From: Vulcanimicrobiota bacterium
Lineage (GTDB): Bacteria > Vulcanimicrobiota > Vulcanimicrobiia > Vulcanimicrobiales > Vulcanimicrobiaceae
Direction: 5' to 3'
Length of the DNA: 32,381 bases
Assembly (NCBI GenBank): GCA_027315505.1
Contig: DAHUXY010000125.1
Coordinates: 1 to 32,381 of the forward strand
Shown here in pieces: positions 1 to 7,749 of the stretch (position 1 is its first letter; every line of letters begins with the position of its first letter). A program made the position numbers and the translations under genes. The notes beneath the pieces are model-generated. The model did no database searches. It was not told where the DNA came from and saw only the letters and a list, made by a program, of their open reading frames with translations.

Positions 1-1
1 G

Positions 2-1114
2 CTGCTCATGCTCGAAGGCACGATGCTGGGGCTTTTTCTCGCCCGCGACGTGCTGGTCTTTGCGCTCTTCTGGGACTTGATGCTGCTGCCGGTATTCTTC
101 GGGCTCATCGGCTGGGGGGAGCATCGGGCGACGGCGTGGCGGTATTTCATCTACAATTTCGCCGGCGGACTGGCCTTGCTCTTGGCCACGGCCGCATTCG
201 GCGTTCTCAACGGATCGACCGACGTCATCGGCGGCAGCGCGCATCTCGTCGGCGCCTGGGTGCCGTGGATCTTCGCCGGATTCACCGTGGCGTTTTTAGT
301 GAAGACGCCGGTCTGGCCGCTCCATACCTGGATGCCCTTGACGTACGCGGATACGCCCGCGCCGATGGTCGCCGTCGTCAGTGCGGTGCAATCGAAGGCG
401 GGCCTCTACGGCTTCATCGCCATCTGCATGGCCTTCATGCCGGATTACCTCAAGGCTTACGCCGGTATCCTTATCGTGCTGGGCGTGATCTCGCTGCTCT
501 ACGGTGCGTTCGCGGCCTTGGTGCAAACCGACGTCAAACGCATCGTCGCATATTCGTCGCTCTCGCATCTCGGCCTGATCGTTGTGGCGATCGCTTCGTT
601 CAATGCGATGGCGCTGCGAGGGGCGATAATCTACATCATCGCTCACGGACTCTTCTCCGCGGCGCTCTTTCTGATTATCGGGTTCGTTGAAGAACGCGAG
701 GAGTCGCGTTCGCTCCTGCGACTCGGCGGGATCGGAAAAGCCAATCCGCGCCTGGCCGGCGCGCTCTGCATCGCGGCGCTGGCGGCGCTCGGGCTGCCGG
801 GGCTGGCAGGCTTCGCGGGCGAGATCGTCATCTTAACCGGCGTCTTTTCGGCGGGCTATCTCTGGCCCACGATTCTCGCGCTGGTTCCGATCGTCGTAGC
901 GGCTGCATATATGCTGCGGCTTTTCCAGGGTGTGATGAACGGCCCCGAACGCGAAGATCTTCCGGTTCGCCGGGATCTGAGCTGGCTCGAAGGGCTCGCA
1001 CTCGCTCCGCTGGTGTTGGCGCTCGTCTTCGTCGGCATCAATCCGCACGCCTTAACCACCTTCGATACCGCCGCGTTCAGTGCGGTCGCAACCACGTTAG
1101 GAGGGGCACGATGA
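2..1114 (+). CDS. nuoM: NADH-quinone oxidoreductase subunit M (5' end outside window)
   Basis: This is the proton-pumping antiporter-like membrane subunit M of respiratory complex I. The reading frame is open to the left edge, and the first visible residues match the part of NuoM about 110 residues into the usual ~500-aa protein, so the ATG at 8 is probably internal. Visible family marks are the conserved Glu in the FALFWDLMLLPVFF helix (aligning with the functional Glu of TM5), the KTPVWPLHTWMPLTYADTPAP segment around the conserved Lys/His, and the VQTDVKRIVAYSSLSHLG segment with the second conserved Lys. About ten hydrophobic helices remain. Its TGA overlaps the nuoN ATG (ATGA), which indicates translational coupling inside a nuo operon that continues upstream. 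Identity is very secure; only the start is unseen. Confidence 0.95.
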   Translation: MLMLEGTMLGLFLARDVLVFALFWDLMLLPVFFGLIGWGEHRATAWRYFIYNFAGGLALLLATAAFGVLNGSTDVIGGSAHLVGAWVPWIFAGFTVAFLVKTPVWPLHTWMPLTYADTPAPMVAVVSAVQSKAGLYGFIAICMAFMPDYLKAYAGILIVLGVISLLYGAFAALVQTDVKRIVAYSSLSHLGLIVVAIASFNAMALRGAIIYIIAHGLFSAALFLIIGFVEEREESRSLLRLGGIGKANPRLAGALCIAALAALGLPGLAGFAGEIVILTGVFSAGYLWPTILALVPIVVAAAYMLRLFQGVMNGPEREDLPVRRDLSWLEGLALAPLVLALVFVGINPHALTTFDTAAFSAVATTLGGAR

Positions 1115-2541
1115 CGAACATGGTGAACGGCGCGGATTGGGCCGCGCTCGCTCCGCTGGGTATCGTCGCCGTCACCGCGCTCGTGGTGCTGCTGGTCGAT
1201 CTGGTCGCCCGCGACCACGCATCGCGCAATGCCTCGATCGCGATCGGCGTAGCCGGAACGCTGGTAGCGGCGTTCGTCTGCGCGCGGGGATACGGCATCA
1301 ACTACGCAGCCTTCGGTGGCGCGTTCGTGCAAGGTGGCTTCAGCACCGTCTTTCAGGAGATCGTCCTCGCAGCGGTGCTCGGCTCGCTCGTTCTTTTCGC
1401 CGCGATCGGCAAGGAAACGCGCGTCGCCGCCGCCGTGGCGCTGATGCTCTGGTCGGCGTGCGGCGCGATGCTCATGGCCGGTGCAGCCAGCCTCATGACG
1501 ATTTTCCTCGGACTGGAATTGCTCTCGCTCGCGCTCTACTGCTTGTGCGGCCTCTCCGACCGGCCGACCGCGCGCGAAGCCGCACTCAAGTATTTGATTC
1601 TCAGTTCGACCGCATCGGGCTTCATGCTCTACGGCATGGCGTTGCTCTTCGGCGCGAGCGGCAGCGTGCAACTCTCTGCATTGGTCGCCCCGGCGCTCGC
1701 GGTTTCGCCGCTCTATTGGGTCGGCTCGGGTTTGTTCTTCGTCGGCATCGCGTTCAAACTGAGCTTGGTCCCCTTCCATACTTGGGCGCCCGACGTGTAT
1801 GAAGGCGCGCCCTTACCCGTCACGGCGTTCATGAGCGTTGCCACCAAGGCGGGGACGCTTGCGGTATTGGCCCGCTTCATCTACGCCGCCGTACCCAGCA
1901 CGATCGCCGAAAAGCTGTTGCTGCCGATTTGGGTGATCGCTGCGATTTCGATGATCGCCGGTAACGTCGGCATGTTGGCGCAGCACGATCTCAAACGCCT
2001 GATCGCGTTCTCGGGCATCGCGCAAGTCGGCTATATCCTCACCGCGCTCGCGGGCGGATCCGCGCTCGGACTGCGCTACGCTATCTATTACCTCGTGGCG
2101 TACGCGGTCATGAATCTCGGGGCGTTCGCGATCGCCGCGACGCTATCGGGGGATGGAGAAGAAGGCTCGCGCCTAGCCAACTATCGCGGTTTGGCCAAAC
2201 GCCGCCCGTTAGCAGCCGCGTTGATGAGCGTGTTCTTGATCGCGATGGCCGGCTTGCCGCCCACCGCCGGATTTCTCGGAAAGATCTTGATCCTCTCGAG
2301 CAGCGTGAGCACCGGCTACGCGTGGCTCGGCGGCGTCCTGATCGCCGGCACGGCGATCTCGCTCTATGCGTATGCGAAGATCGTGCGCGCGATGTACGGT
2401 CGCGACGAGCACGCGCACCCGCACGGCGCCGCCCCGGCCGTGCCTCTCGCGTGGGCGAGCGCGATAATCTGCGCGGTCGTTGTGATCGTCATGGCCTTTT
2501 ATCCCCTTACGCCGAGCAATATTCTGCCGCTCGTACGATGA
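1111..2541 (+). CDS. nuoN: NADH-quinone oxidoreductase subunit N
   Basis: Membrane antiporter-like subunit N of complex I, 476 aa, the normal full length. It shares the proton-antiporter core with NuoM: the FLGLELLSLALYCLCG helix with its conserved Glu, the AFKLSLVPFHTWAPDVYEGAP block with Lys and His in the middle of the membrane half-channel, and QHDLKRLIAFSGIAQVG near the second channel. About 14 hydrophobic segments span the protein. The start is set by an AGGAGGGG Shine-Dalgarno at 1099-1106 and the 4-nt overlap with nuoM. nuoN is normally the last gene of a nuo operon; here a MarR gene overlaps its stop codon. Confidence 0.96.
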   Translation: MTNMVNGADWAALAPLGIVAVTALVVLLVDLVARDHASRNASIAIGVAGTLVAAFVCARGYGINYAAFGGAFVQGGFSTVFQEIVLAAVLGSLVLFAAIGKETRVAAAVALMLWSACGAMLMAGAASLMTIFLGLELLSLALYCLCGLSDRPTAREAALKYLILSSTASGFMLYGMALLFGASGSVQLSALVAPALAVSPLYWVGSGLFFVGIAFKLSLVPFHTWAPDVYEGAPLPVTAFMSVATKAGTLAVLARFIYAAVPSTIAEKLLLPIWVIAAISMIAGNVGMLAQHDLKRLIAFSGIAQVGYILTALAGGSALGLRYAIYYLVAYAVMNLGAFAIAATLSGDGEEGSRLANYRGLAKRRPLAAALMSVFLIAMAGLPPTAGFLGKILILSSSVSTGYAWLGGVLIAGTAISLYAYAKIVRAMYGRDEHAHPHGAAPAVPLAWASAIICAVVVIVMAFYPLTPSNILPLVR

Positions 2542-2954
2542 GCCAGGACTTCTTTGCGGTTTTCGGGAGCGCCGTTCGCGGTTTACGCGCACGGCTCGAC
2601 CGCGTTCTGCAGAGCCACGGCTTGCGGCTGGGGCAGTACCAGGTGCTCCGCGTTCTGTGGGATCGCGACGGCTTGACGCCGCGAGAACTCGCCGATCGGC
2701 TCGATGTCGAGATGCCGACCGTCACCCGAACCGTGCAGCGGATGGTGCGCGACGGTTTGGTACAACGCGAAGCGCACGGGTCCGACGCGCGCTCCGTCCG
2801 CATCCGGCTCACGCCCCTTGGAAACGACAAAAAGGCCGAGGTCGCTCGCTTGTTCGGCGATGAGGCCGAGCGCGCACTCACAGGATTCTCGCCGGAAGAC
2901 CGCGCGGCGTTCGTCGCATTCCTCGAACGCATCAATACCAACGTCCGGAGCTAG
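2538..2954 (+). CDS. MarR-family transcriptional regulator
   Basis: A 138-aa winged-helix repressor of the MarR type, which usually binds DNA as a dimer and is released by small phenolic or oxidising ligands. The central winged helix is clear: GQYQVLRVLWDRDGL, then TPRELADRLDVEMPTVTRTVQRM as helix-turn-helix, then the wing REAHGSDARSVRIRLTPLG containing the family-typical D-x-R-S. Flanking helices at both ends form the dimer interface. The ATG at 2538 overlaps the nuoN TGA as ATGA, so it is translated together with complex I genes; the longer frame opening at 2322 lies inside nuoN and is an artefact. Its own target is unknown. The TAG stop lies inside the left edge of the hairpin repeat. Confidence 0.88.
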   Translation: MSQDFFAVFGSAVRGLRARLDRVLQSHGLRLGQYQVLRVLWDRDGLTPRELADRLDVEMPTVTRTVQRMVRDGLVQREAHGSDARSVRIRLTPLGNDKKAEVARLFGDEAERALTGFSPEDRAAFVAFLERINTNVRS

Positions 2955-3155
2955 CCGCCGGGAAGACGCGAGCCCTCGGCGACGCGTGGCCCACGGTTGG
3001 GGGAGCTGCGATTTTTTGGGCCTTCACAGGATGTGAACTTCAAAGCTTGCTTTGCCCAAAAAACGTAGCAGCGTTGGATTTTACAGGATGTAAAATCCAA
3101 CAGCGGTCCCCCAATCGCGTATCCGGTCTCTCCGCCTCCGGGCTACAGCGCTAGC
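2950..3155 (+). repeat. Nested-hairpin intergenic repeat, copy 1 (forward orientation)
   Basis: A structured, non-coding element fills the gap between the convergent stops of the MarR gene and the TM2-like gene. GCTAGC occurs at both ends (2950-2955, 3150-3155). Inside, TTGGGGGA (2997-3004) pairs with TCCCCCAA (3107-3114). Next TTTTTTGGGC (3012-3021) pairs with GCCCAAAAAA (3054-3063) and encloses TTCACA-GGA-TGTGAA (3023-3037) and CAAAGC-TT-GCTTTG (3041-3054). A second hairpin, GTTGGATTTTACA-GGA-TGTAAAATCCAAC, is a perfect 13-bp stem at 3073-3101. Both GGA-tipped hairpins read ACAGGATGT on the + strand. The same arrangement recurs inverted at 26758-26934, with conserved single-stranded words such as GAACTTC after the first hairpin, so this is a repeat family rather than a chance palindrome. 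T- and A-tract stems facing both ways fit a bidirectional terminator. Confidence 0.8.
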
Positions 3156-3161
3156 AGCGCC

Positions 3162-3563
3162 TCAATTCACGCGCATCGGGACGCCGCTGATGTTCGGGCG
3201 TTGCGGGCGCATCGGGGGTTGCGGCGAGGCCGGCGCTTCGACCGAGGCGGGCCAATAGCGAAGTGCGAGCGAGTACGCGAGATAGTCGTTGTACGCGTCG
3301 CAATCGTTCTGGATGGTGAAGCAGCGTACGATCCACAGCGGAATCGTAATGAGGACACCGACGCCGCTGAGCAGCGCGAGCGTCATCAGGATGCCGCGCT
3401 TGTAGTCGCCGAAATAGTACGATTCGCCGCCGACCAAGCCGAGCAGGATGGTGAGCATCAGCGCGATCGTGGGGTCCTTGGCGTAGCGCTGGTATTCATA
3501 CACGAACGTGGCCTGGGCTTCGGGGCGTAGTTCCCGGGCGAGCATCTGCGAGTACGGTGTCAT
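3162..3563 (-). CDS. TM2-domain-like membrane protein
   Basis: A 133-aa protein of unknown function. Residues about 30-85 hold two hydrophobic helices joined by a short turn with GGESYYFGDYKRGI, which resembles the TM2 domain (G-x-H/S-x-F/Y-Y-x-G then a charged turn and a second helix). The N-terminus is soluble (MTPYSQMLARELRP) and the C-terminal tail is Pro-rich, ending PMRPQRPNISGVPMRVN. The ATG at 3563 has a GGAGG Shine-Dalgarno six bases upstream; the much longer open frame to 3815 lies inside the neighbouring DUF255 gene and is not used. It follows that gene by 19 bp on the same strand and is probably co-transcribed with it. Confidence 0.72.
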   Translation of the reverse strand: MTPYSQMLARELRPEAQATFVYEYQRYAKDPTIALMLTILLGLVGGESYYFGDYKRGILMTLALLSGVGVLITIPLWIVRCFTIQNDCDAYNDYLAYSLALRYWPASVEAPASPQPPMRPQRPNISGVPMRVN

Positions 3564-3582
3564 GGTGATCCTCCGCCGTTCA

Positions 3583-5364
3583 TTACGGTGACACGCCTCC
3601 GGGTGTTTCGCTCGGGGCGAGCAAATCGTAGGCGTCGCGAAGCTCGGCGGCGGATGGGATCGGAGCCCCGCAGAGGGTGCCGACGCAGACGTAAGCGGCC
3701 GGGCATGGGGAGCCCGGCAAGCCCGCCTCCCGAGCGCCGGCCCGGTCCAGCGTTCGCACGCTCGCGAACGGGGTGGGAAGGCGCCGCGCCGCTTCGCGGA
3801 AATCGCCGGTTTCATCCACGCTTCCCGTCACCTTGATCGTGACCTCGGGGGCGAGATAGCGCTGGACGGCTCGCACGTAGGTTGACGCGAAGGACCCGGC
3901 GGCGGCGAAGGAGCGGACGTAGAGGGCCAGGGTTCGTTCCGCGGCGGTGCGGAAGCGCGGCTCTGCGGTCATCGCGGCCAAGCGCAGCATGGCTTCGGCA
4001 AAGAGGCCGTTCTCCACGACGGGGCGATCGGGCACGTCGAGCCGGCCGAGCGTCGCTTCGATCCCGGCGTGATCGTAGACGCCGCCGTCGGGTGCGCCGA
4101 ATCGCTCGACGATGCGATCGGCGTGCGCCGCCGCGCGCTGGATGAAGCGGGCTTCCCCGGTCGCTTCGTGCAGATCGAGGAGCGCCCGCACGTAGGCGAC
4201 TTGGTCGCCGAGCAAACCGCGTACCCGGGGCGCTTCATCGGGCGCCAGAACGTGATAGAGCAGGCCTTCGGGGTCGCTCATGCGTTCGTGCAAGGCGTCG
4301 AGGGTGGCGGCACCGTGCGCGGCGAGGGTGTCGTCGTCGAGCGCGAGCGAGGCCCATGCGAAGGCCCCGGCCAGGCCCGCATTCCAGTTCGTGTAGGCTC
4401 GCCGGTCGACGAACGGCGCGGTCCGTTTCCGGCGCTCGTCCATCGGTAATGCAAAATACTCTTCGTCCGCGTCTTGGCTGCCGGCAAAAAAATGCGTTGC
4501 CGGATCCAGCAGTACCGTTTGGACGTAGCGTAGCGCGGACTGCAGGGTGGCGCGGGTATCGCCGGTCGGCGCCCAAAGCATCAATTGCGCGAGCACGCGC
4601 AAGAGGCCGCCGTGGTCCTCGGCCATTTTTTCGAAATGCGGAACCGACCAGTCACGGGTCGTGGAATAGCGGAAGAACCCGCCTTCGACGTGGTCGTACA
4701 TGCCGCCGCGCGACATCTCCCGCAGCGTCCGCGCGACCATCTCGTAAAGCCGATGCTCGCCGGTGTATCGCCACTGCGCGAGCAAGAGTTCGAGCATTTC
4801 GGGTTGCGGAAATTTCGGCGCTTCGCCGAAGCCGCCGTATTCGGCGTCGTAGCCGGCGGCGATCTCGTCCACGACGTGCGCGACCACGTTTTGATTGAGA
4901 TCTGCAACGGTTCCCGCTTCGTAGCTGCCGCTGCGCGAGCGTAGCTCCACCGCACGGGCGGCGATGCCTTCGCGTTGCTCGCGGTAGAAGCGAGCGATTT
5001 CTGCAAGCGCGCGCTGCATCTGCGGTGGCGCGAGATAGGTGGCGCCGGTGATCGTCGTGCCGTCGGCGGCGAGAAATACCGTCGTCGGCCAACCACCCAT
5101 GTTGTAACGAGCGTTGATATCGGGGCGCTCGTCGTTGTCGATGCGAACCGGTACGAAATCGCGGTTGATCGCAGCGATGATCTCCGGATCCGAATACGAC
5201 GTTTCGTCCATGACGTGGCACCAATGGCACCACACGGCGGAGATGGAAAGCAAGACCGCTTTTTCCTCGCGCTGCGCCCGGGAGAAAGCCTCCTCGCTCC
5301 AGGGCATCCATGCGATGTCGCTCGCGCGATTGGCGCGGGGTGAAAAGTGAAACTCAGTCGTCAT
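3583..5364 (-). CDS. DUF255/YyaL thioredoxin-fold protein
   Basis: A 593-aa member of the DUF255 family (bacterial YyaL, eukaryotic SPATA20). The N-terminal ~150 residues form a thioredoxin-like domain with the family signature AVWCHWCHVMDE (Cys46 and Cys49), followed by the RIDNDERPDI and GGWPTTVFL motifs. The rest is an (alpha/alpha)6-barrel-like region resembling glycoside-processing enzymes, with GGFGEAPKFPQP, GGMYDHVEGGFFRYSTTRDWSVPHFEKM-type conserved stretches visible in pieces. The biochemical activity of the family is not established. The ATG at 5364 is chosen because the family's conserved N-terminus (FHFSPRANRASDIAW) follows it; the upstream extension overlaps the preceding gene. 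It overlaps that gene's end by 11 bp. It is somewhat shorter than the ~650-700 aa often seen. Confidence 0.9.
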   Translation of the reverse strand: MTTEFHFSPRANRASDIAWMPWSEEAFSRAQREEKAVLLSISAVWCHWCHVMDETSYSDPEIIAAINRDFVPVRIDNDERPDINARYNMGGWPTTVFLAADGTTITGATYLAPPQMQRALAEIARFYREQREGIAARAVELRSRSGSYEAGTVADLNQNVVAHVVDEIAAGYDAEYGGFGEAPKFPQPEMLELLLAQWRYTGEHRLYEMVARTLREMSRGGMYDHVEGGFFRYSTTRDWSVPHFEKMAEDHGGLLRVLAQLMLWAPTGDTRATLQSALRYVQTVLLDPATHFFAGSQDADEEYFALPMDERRKRTAPFVDRRAYTNWNAGLAGAFAWASLALDDDTLAAHGAATLDALHERMSDPEGLLYHVLAPDEAPRVRGLLGDQVAYVRALLDLHEATGEARFIQRAAAHADRIVERFGAPDGGVYDHAGIEATLGRLDVPDRPVVENGLFAEAMLRLAAMTAEPRFRTAAERTLALYVRSFAAAGSFASTYVRAVQRYLAPEVTIKVTGSVDETGDFREAARRLPTPFASVRTLDRAGAREAGLPGSPCPAAYVCVGTLCGAPIPSAAELRDAYDLLAPSETPGGVSP

Positions 5365-5638
5365 CGTCGGAAAACCCCCGTAGGAAGGATGTCCCGTAAA
5401 ACACCGCCAGGAGGGCAAAAGCCGCAAAAGTGGGGATGAGAATTGCGGTCGCGCCGGTTGCGGCGATGCCGGCGAACAGGGCGGCTAGGCCAAGGGCCAC
5501 GAACGCGTAGCGCCGATGGGTTGCCGCCGTCATACCGTACACGCTCGCGTCGTAGTACCCCCCGCCGCTGCGACTGCGGTACCAAGCCGCCGCGGCCAGG
5601 GCTACGCACAGGCCGGCGCCCAACACACTCCAGATCAT
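5354..5638 (-). CDS. Small membrane protein of unknown function
   Basis: A 94-aa protein that I do not recognise. It has an N-terminal hydrophobic helix (MIWSVLGAGLCVALAAAAW), a short basic and Tyr-rich loop, then two further hydrophobic stretches between residues about 45 and 85, and ends in an acidic FSDDDD tail. ATG at 5638 is preferred over the adjacent GTG at 5641 because a GAGGAGG Shine-Dalgarno at 5644-5650 is then five bases away. The end overlaps the DUF255 gene start by 11 bp, so it is the first gene of a three-gene minus-strand unit running to 3162. It is divergent from the small membrane genes at 5731. Confidence 0.6.
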   Translation of the reverse strand: MIWSVLGAGLCVALAAAAWYRSRSGGGYYDASVYGMTAATHRRYAFVALGLAALFAGIAATGATAILIPTFAAFALLAVFYGTSFLRGFSDDDD

Positions 5639-5676
5639 CACGGCCTCCTCATTCGCGATACGGGTTTACGCTTGCC

Positions 5677-5705
5677 TTGGAGCGGGAAAGAAACCGAGGT
5701 TAGAT
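5677..5705 (+). promoter_or_regulatory. Possible sigma70-type promoter
   Basis: TTGGAG at 5677-5682 and TTAGAT at 5700-5705 are separated by 17 bp, about 25 bp before the ATG of the gene at 5731. The -10 box runs into a short palindrome, AGATT-CGG-AATCT (5703-5715). Both boxes are only partial matches to consensus, so this is tentative. Confidence 0.3.
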
Positions 5706-5730
5706 TCGGAATCTCTGCAGGAGCAATACT

Positions 5731-5970
5731 ATGAATAACGACCCGGTCATCATCAAGGAAAATGGCGGATCGAGTGCAGCGGCGCTCGGAATCACGGTCG
5801 TCGTTGTGGCGGCCATCCTTATCGCGCTCTTCGTCTGGCATCCGTGGACGATGACGAGCACGACCAATTCAACCACCACGACCACGCAGCCGGCCGCCGG
5901 ACAGGCCCAGCCGCAAACCCAAACGCAGAAGAGCACCACGACGACGAACGGAAACGGCGGGGGCCAGTAA
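5731..5970 (+). CDS. Single-pass membrane protein with Thr/Gln-rich tail
   Basis: A 79-aa protein with no recognised family. A short cytosolic-looking N-terminus (MNNDPVIIKENGGSS) is followed by one strong transmembrane helix (about residues 17-36, ending at the aromatic FVWHPW), and then a low-complexity tail of Thr, Gln, Asn and Gly. An AGGAG Shine-Dalgarno sits seven bases before the ATG. The tail would lie outside the inner membrane if the helix is inserted N-in. Its TAA overlaps the next ATG by one base (TAATG), so the two small proteins are translationally coupled and may act together. Confidence 0.62.
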   Translation: MNNDPVIIKENGGSSAAALGITVVVVAAILIALFVWHPWTMTSTTNSTTTTTQPAAGQAQPQTQTQKSTTTTNGNGGGQ

Positions 5971-6128
5971 TGGGCGGACTCCTCTGGGCGATCATCGTCA
6001 TTCTCTTCATCTTCTGGCTGGTGGGGCTTTCGTTCCACTTGCTGGGTGGTTTCATCCACATCATTTTGGTGATTGCATTGGTATTACTGGTCATTAATCT
6101 GATCACCGGGCGCGGCGCGCGCATATAG
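5970..6128 (+). CDS. lmo0937-like small membrane protein
   Basis: A 52-aa, almost entirely hydrophobic protein. The pattern MGGLLWAIIVILFIFWLVGL, then FHLLGGFIHIILVIALVLLVINLITGR, matches the short proteins annotated as the lmo0937 family: two helices split by an H-x-x-G-G-x-I-H turn. The role of that family is unknown; members are often found near stress genes. The ATG overlaps the preceding stop codon. ligD begins 16 bp downstream on the same strand, so co-expression with the DNA end-joining genes is likely but not shown. Confidence 0.72.
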   Translation: MGGLLWAIIVILFIFWLVGLSFHLLGGFIHIILVIALVLLVINLITGRGARI

Positions 6129-6144
6129 CCGGACGTAGGTAACG

Positions 6145-7749
6145 ATGCGCAAAACCGCGCAGAGTGGGGCACGGGCGAGCTCGCTTAGCGAGCCGCTCGC
6201 TGCCTATGCGGCAAAGCGCGATTTTGCGAAGACGCCCGAGCCCGGGGCGGTGCGCGCGAAAGCGTCGGCGCGGTTACGATTCGTCGTCCAGATGCATCGC
6301 GCATCGCATCTCCATTACGACGTGCGCCTCGAAGCCGGCGGGGTATTGGCTTCGTGGGCGGTCCCGAAAGGGCCGACGCTTGCGCCGGGCGAGCGCCGGT
6401 TAGCGATGCACGTGGAGGATCATCCGCTCGCGTATCGCGATTTCGAAGGGACGATTCCCGCCGGACAGTACGGTGCGGGCAGCGTCATCGTATGGGATCG
6501 CGGAACGTATACGCTGGCCGAAGGCTCCGATCCGGTGCGCGAGATCGCCGGCGGAAAAATCAAAGTCCGGCTCTCCGGCAAGAAATTGCGCGGCCTGTTC
6601 ACCTTCGTGCGCATCAAGTCGCGCGAAGGCGAGAGCGGCGAACCGTGGCTGCTCATCAAAGATGACGACGATGCCGCCGATCCGGGATACGATCCCGCCG
6701 ACCATCCGGAATCGGCCAAGAGCGGTAAGACGCTGGCGGATATCGCCGCCGACCCAAAAGCCAAAACGTGGCAATCGCGAAAAGCCGCGGATCCACCGCC
6801 GCGTGCCGACCCTTTGCCGCACGTGGAATCGCCCATGCTCGCAACCTTGATCGATGCTCCGTTCGACGGCGACGACTGGCTGTTCGAAATCAAGTGGGAT
6901 GGATACCGCGCCATTTGCACGATCGACGCGCACGGAAAGCTCTCGCTAACGTCGCGCAAGGGCGGCGACCTGCTCAAGACCTTTCCCGATCTTCGCGCCC
7001 TCGGCCAAGCGTTCGCGCATACGCCGATCGTCGTCGACGGTGAAATCGTGAGCCTGGACGCGCGGGGCCGATCCGATTTCAGCCGCTTGCAGCAACACGG
7101 TACCACGCCGGAGCAGTTGACGTTCGCGGCGTTCGACGTGTTATATGCCAACGGCCGCGACCTGCGGAAAATGCCGCTGGAGGAGCGCAAGCACATCCTC
7201 GAAGGCCTCTTCCGCGACGAGAGCGTCGTGCTTTACCCCAAACACGTGATCGGCACCGGCGTCGCGCTCTACGAGCGCGCCGTTCACAATCATCTCGAAG
7301 GCATCATTGCGAAGAAACGTTCGTCGCCGTATCATGAGGGACGCACCCGCGACTGGTGCAAAATCAAGGCGCTCGCAGAGCAAGAATTCGTGATCGGCGG
7401 ATGGACCGAGCCGCGAGCGGGGCGCCACGGATTCGGGGCGCTTTTGTTGGGCGTCTACCAGGGCAAAAAACTCGAATACGTCGGGCACGTAGGTACCGGA
7501 TTTACCGCTCGCTCCCTCGCGGATCTGAGCAAACAGCTTCGCGACATCGAGCGCAAGACATCGCCCTTTGCGGATGAAGTGCGCGCGAATACGCCCGCGC
7601 ATTACGTTAAGCCCGAGTTGGTGGCTCAGGTGCGATTTTCGGAATGGACGCGCGAAGGGCGCTTGCGCCAACCCGCGTTTCTCGGGCTTCGCGCGGATAA
7701 GGACGCTCGCGAAGTCCGCAAAGAAGTGGCGCAGGCGAGAACGGCATGA
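6145..7749 (+). CDS. ligD: LigD: 3'-phosphoesterase plus ATP-dependent DNA ligase
   Basis: A 534-aa protein that processes and seals DNA ends in bacterial non-homologous end joining. Residues about 45-180 form the 3'-phosphoesterase (PE) domain, with the metal-binding histidines in MHRASHLHYDVRLE and the HVEDHPLAYRDFEG and GSVIVWDRG motifs. From about residue 225 comes the ATP-dependent ligase: motif I EIKWDGYRA puts the adenylated Lys at 250, followed by VVDGEIV (motif III-like), EGIIAKKR (motif IV-like) and an OB-fold domain ending in VRFSEWTREGRLRQPAFLGLR. The polymerase domain that completes many LigD proteins is instead the next gene, whose ATG overlaps this TGA. A weak GTAGGTAACG precedes the ATG. 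Confidence 0.93.
   Translation: MRKTAQSGARASSLSEPLAAYAAKRDFAKTPEPGAVRAKASARLRFVVQMHRASHLHYDVRLEAGGVLASWAVPKGPTLAPGERRLAMHVEDHPLAYRDFEGTIPAGQYGAGSVIVWDRGTYTLAEGSDPVREIAGGKIKVRLSGKKLRGLFTFVRIKSREGESGEPWLLIKDDDDAADPGYDPADHPESAKSGKTLADIAADPKAKTWQSRKAADPPPRADPLPHVESPMLATLIDAPFDGDDWLFEIKWDGYRAICTIDAHGKLSLTSRKGGDLLKTFPDLRALGQAFAHTPIVVDGEIVSLDARGRSDFSRLQQHGTTPEQLTFAAFDVLYANGRDLRKMPLEERKHILEGLFRDESVVLYPKHVIGTGVALYERAVHNHLEGIIAKKRSSPYHEGRTRDWCKIKALAEQEFVIGGWTEPRAGRHGFGALLLGVYQGKKLEYVGHVGTGFTARSLADLSKQLRDIERKTSPFADEVRANTPAHYVKPELVAQVRFSEWTREGRLRQPAFLGLRADKDAREVRKEVAQARTA

Noticed and set aside
856-1779. A 307-aa minus-strand frame across nuoM/nuoN.
   Set aside because: Composition is rich in Arg, Glu and His with no hydrophobic or domain pattern; it is a shadow of two certain genes.
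2950-3155. CRISPR array or insertion sequence for the hairpin region.
   Set aside because: There are no regularly spaced identical repeats and no transposase frame; the signal is nested inverted repeats.
7746-7749. A possible frameshift splitting a single LigD.
   Set aside because: Both products have complete domain ends and the ATGA overlap is the usual coupling in this genome; treated as a natural split.
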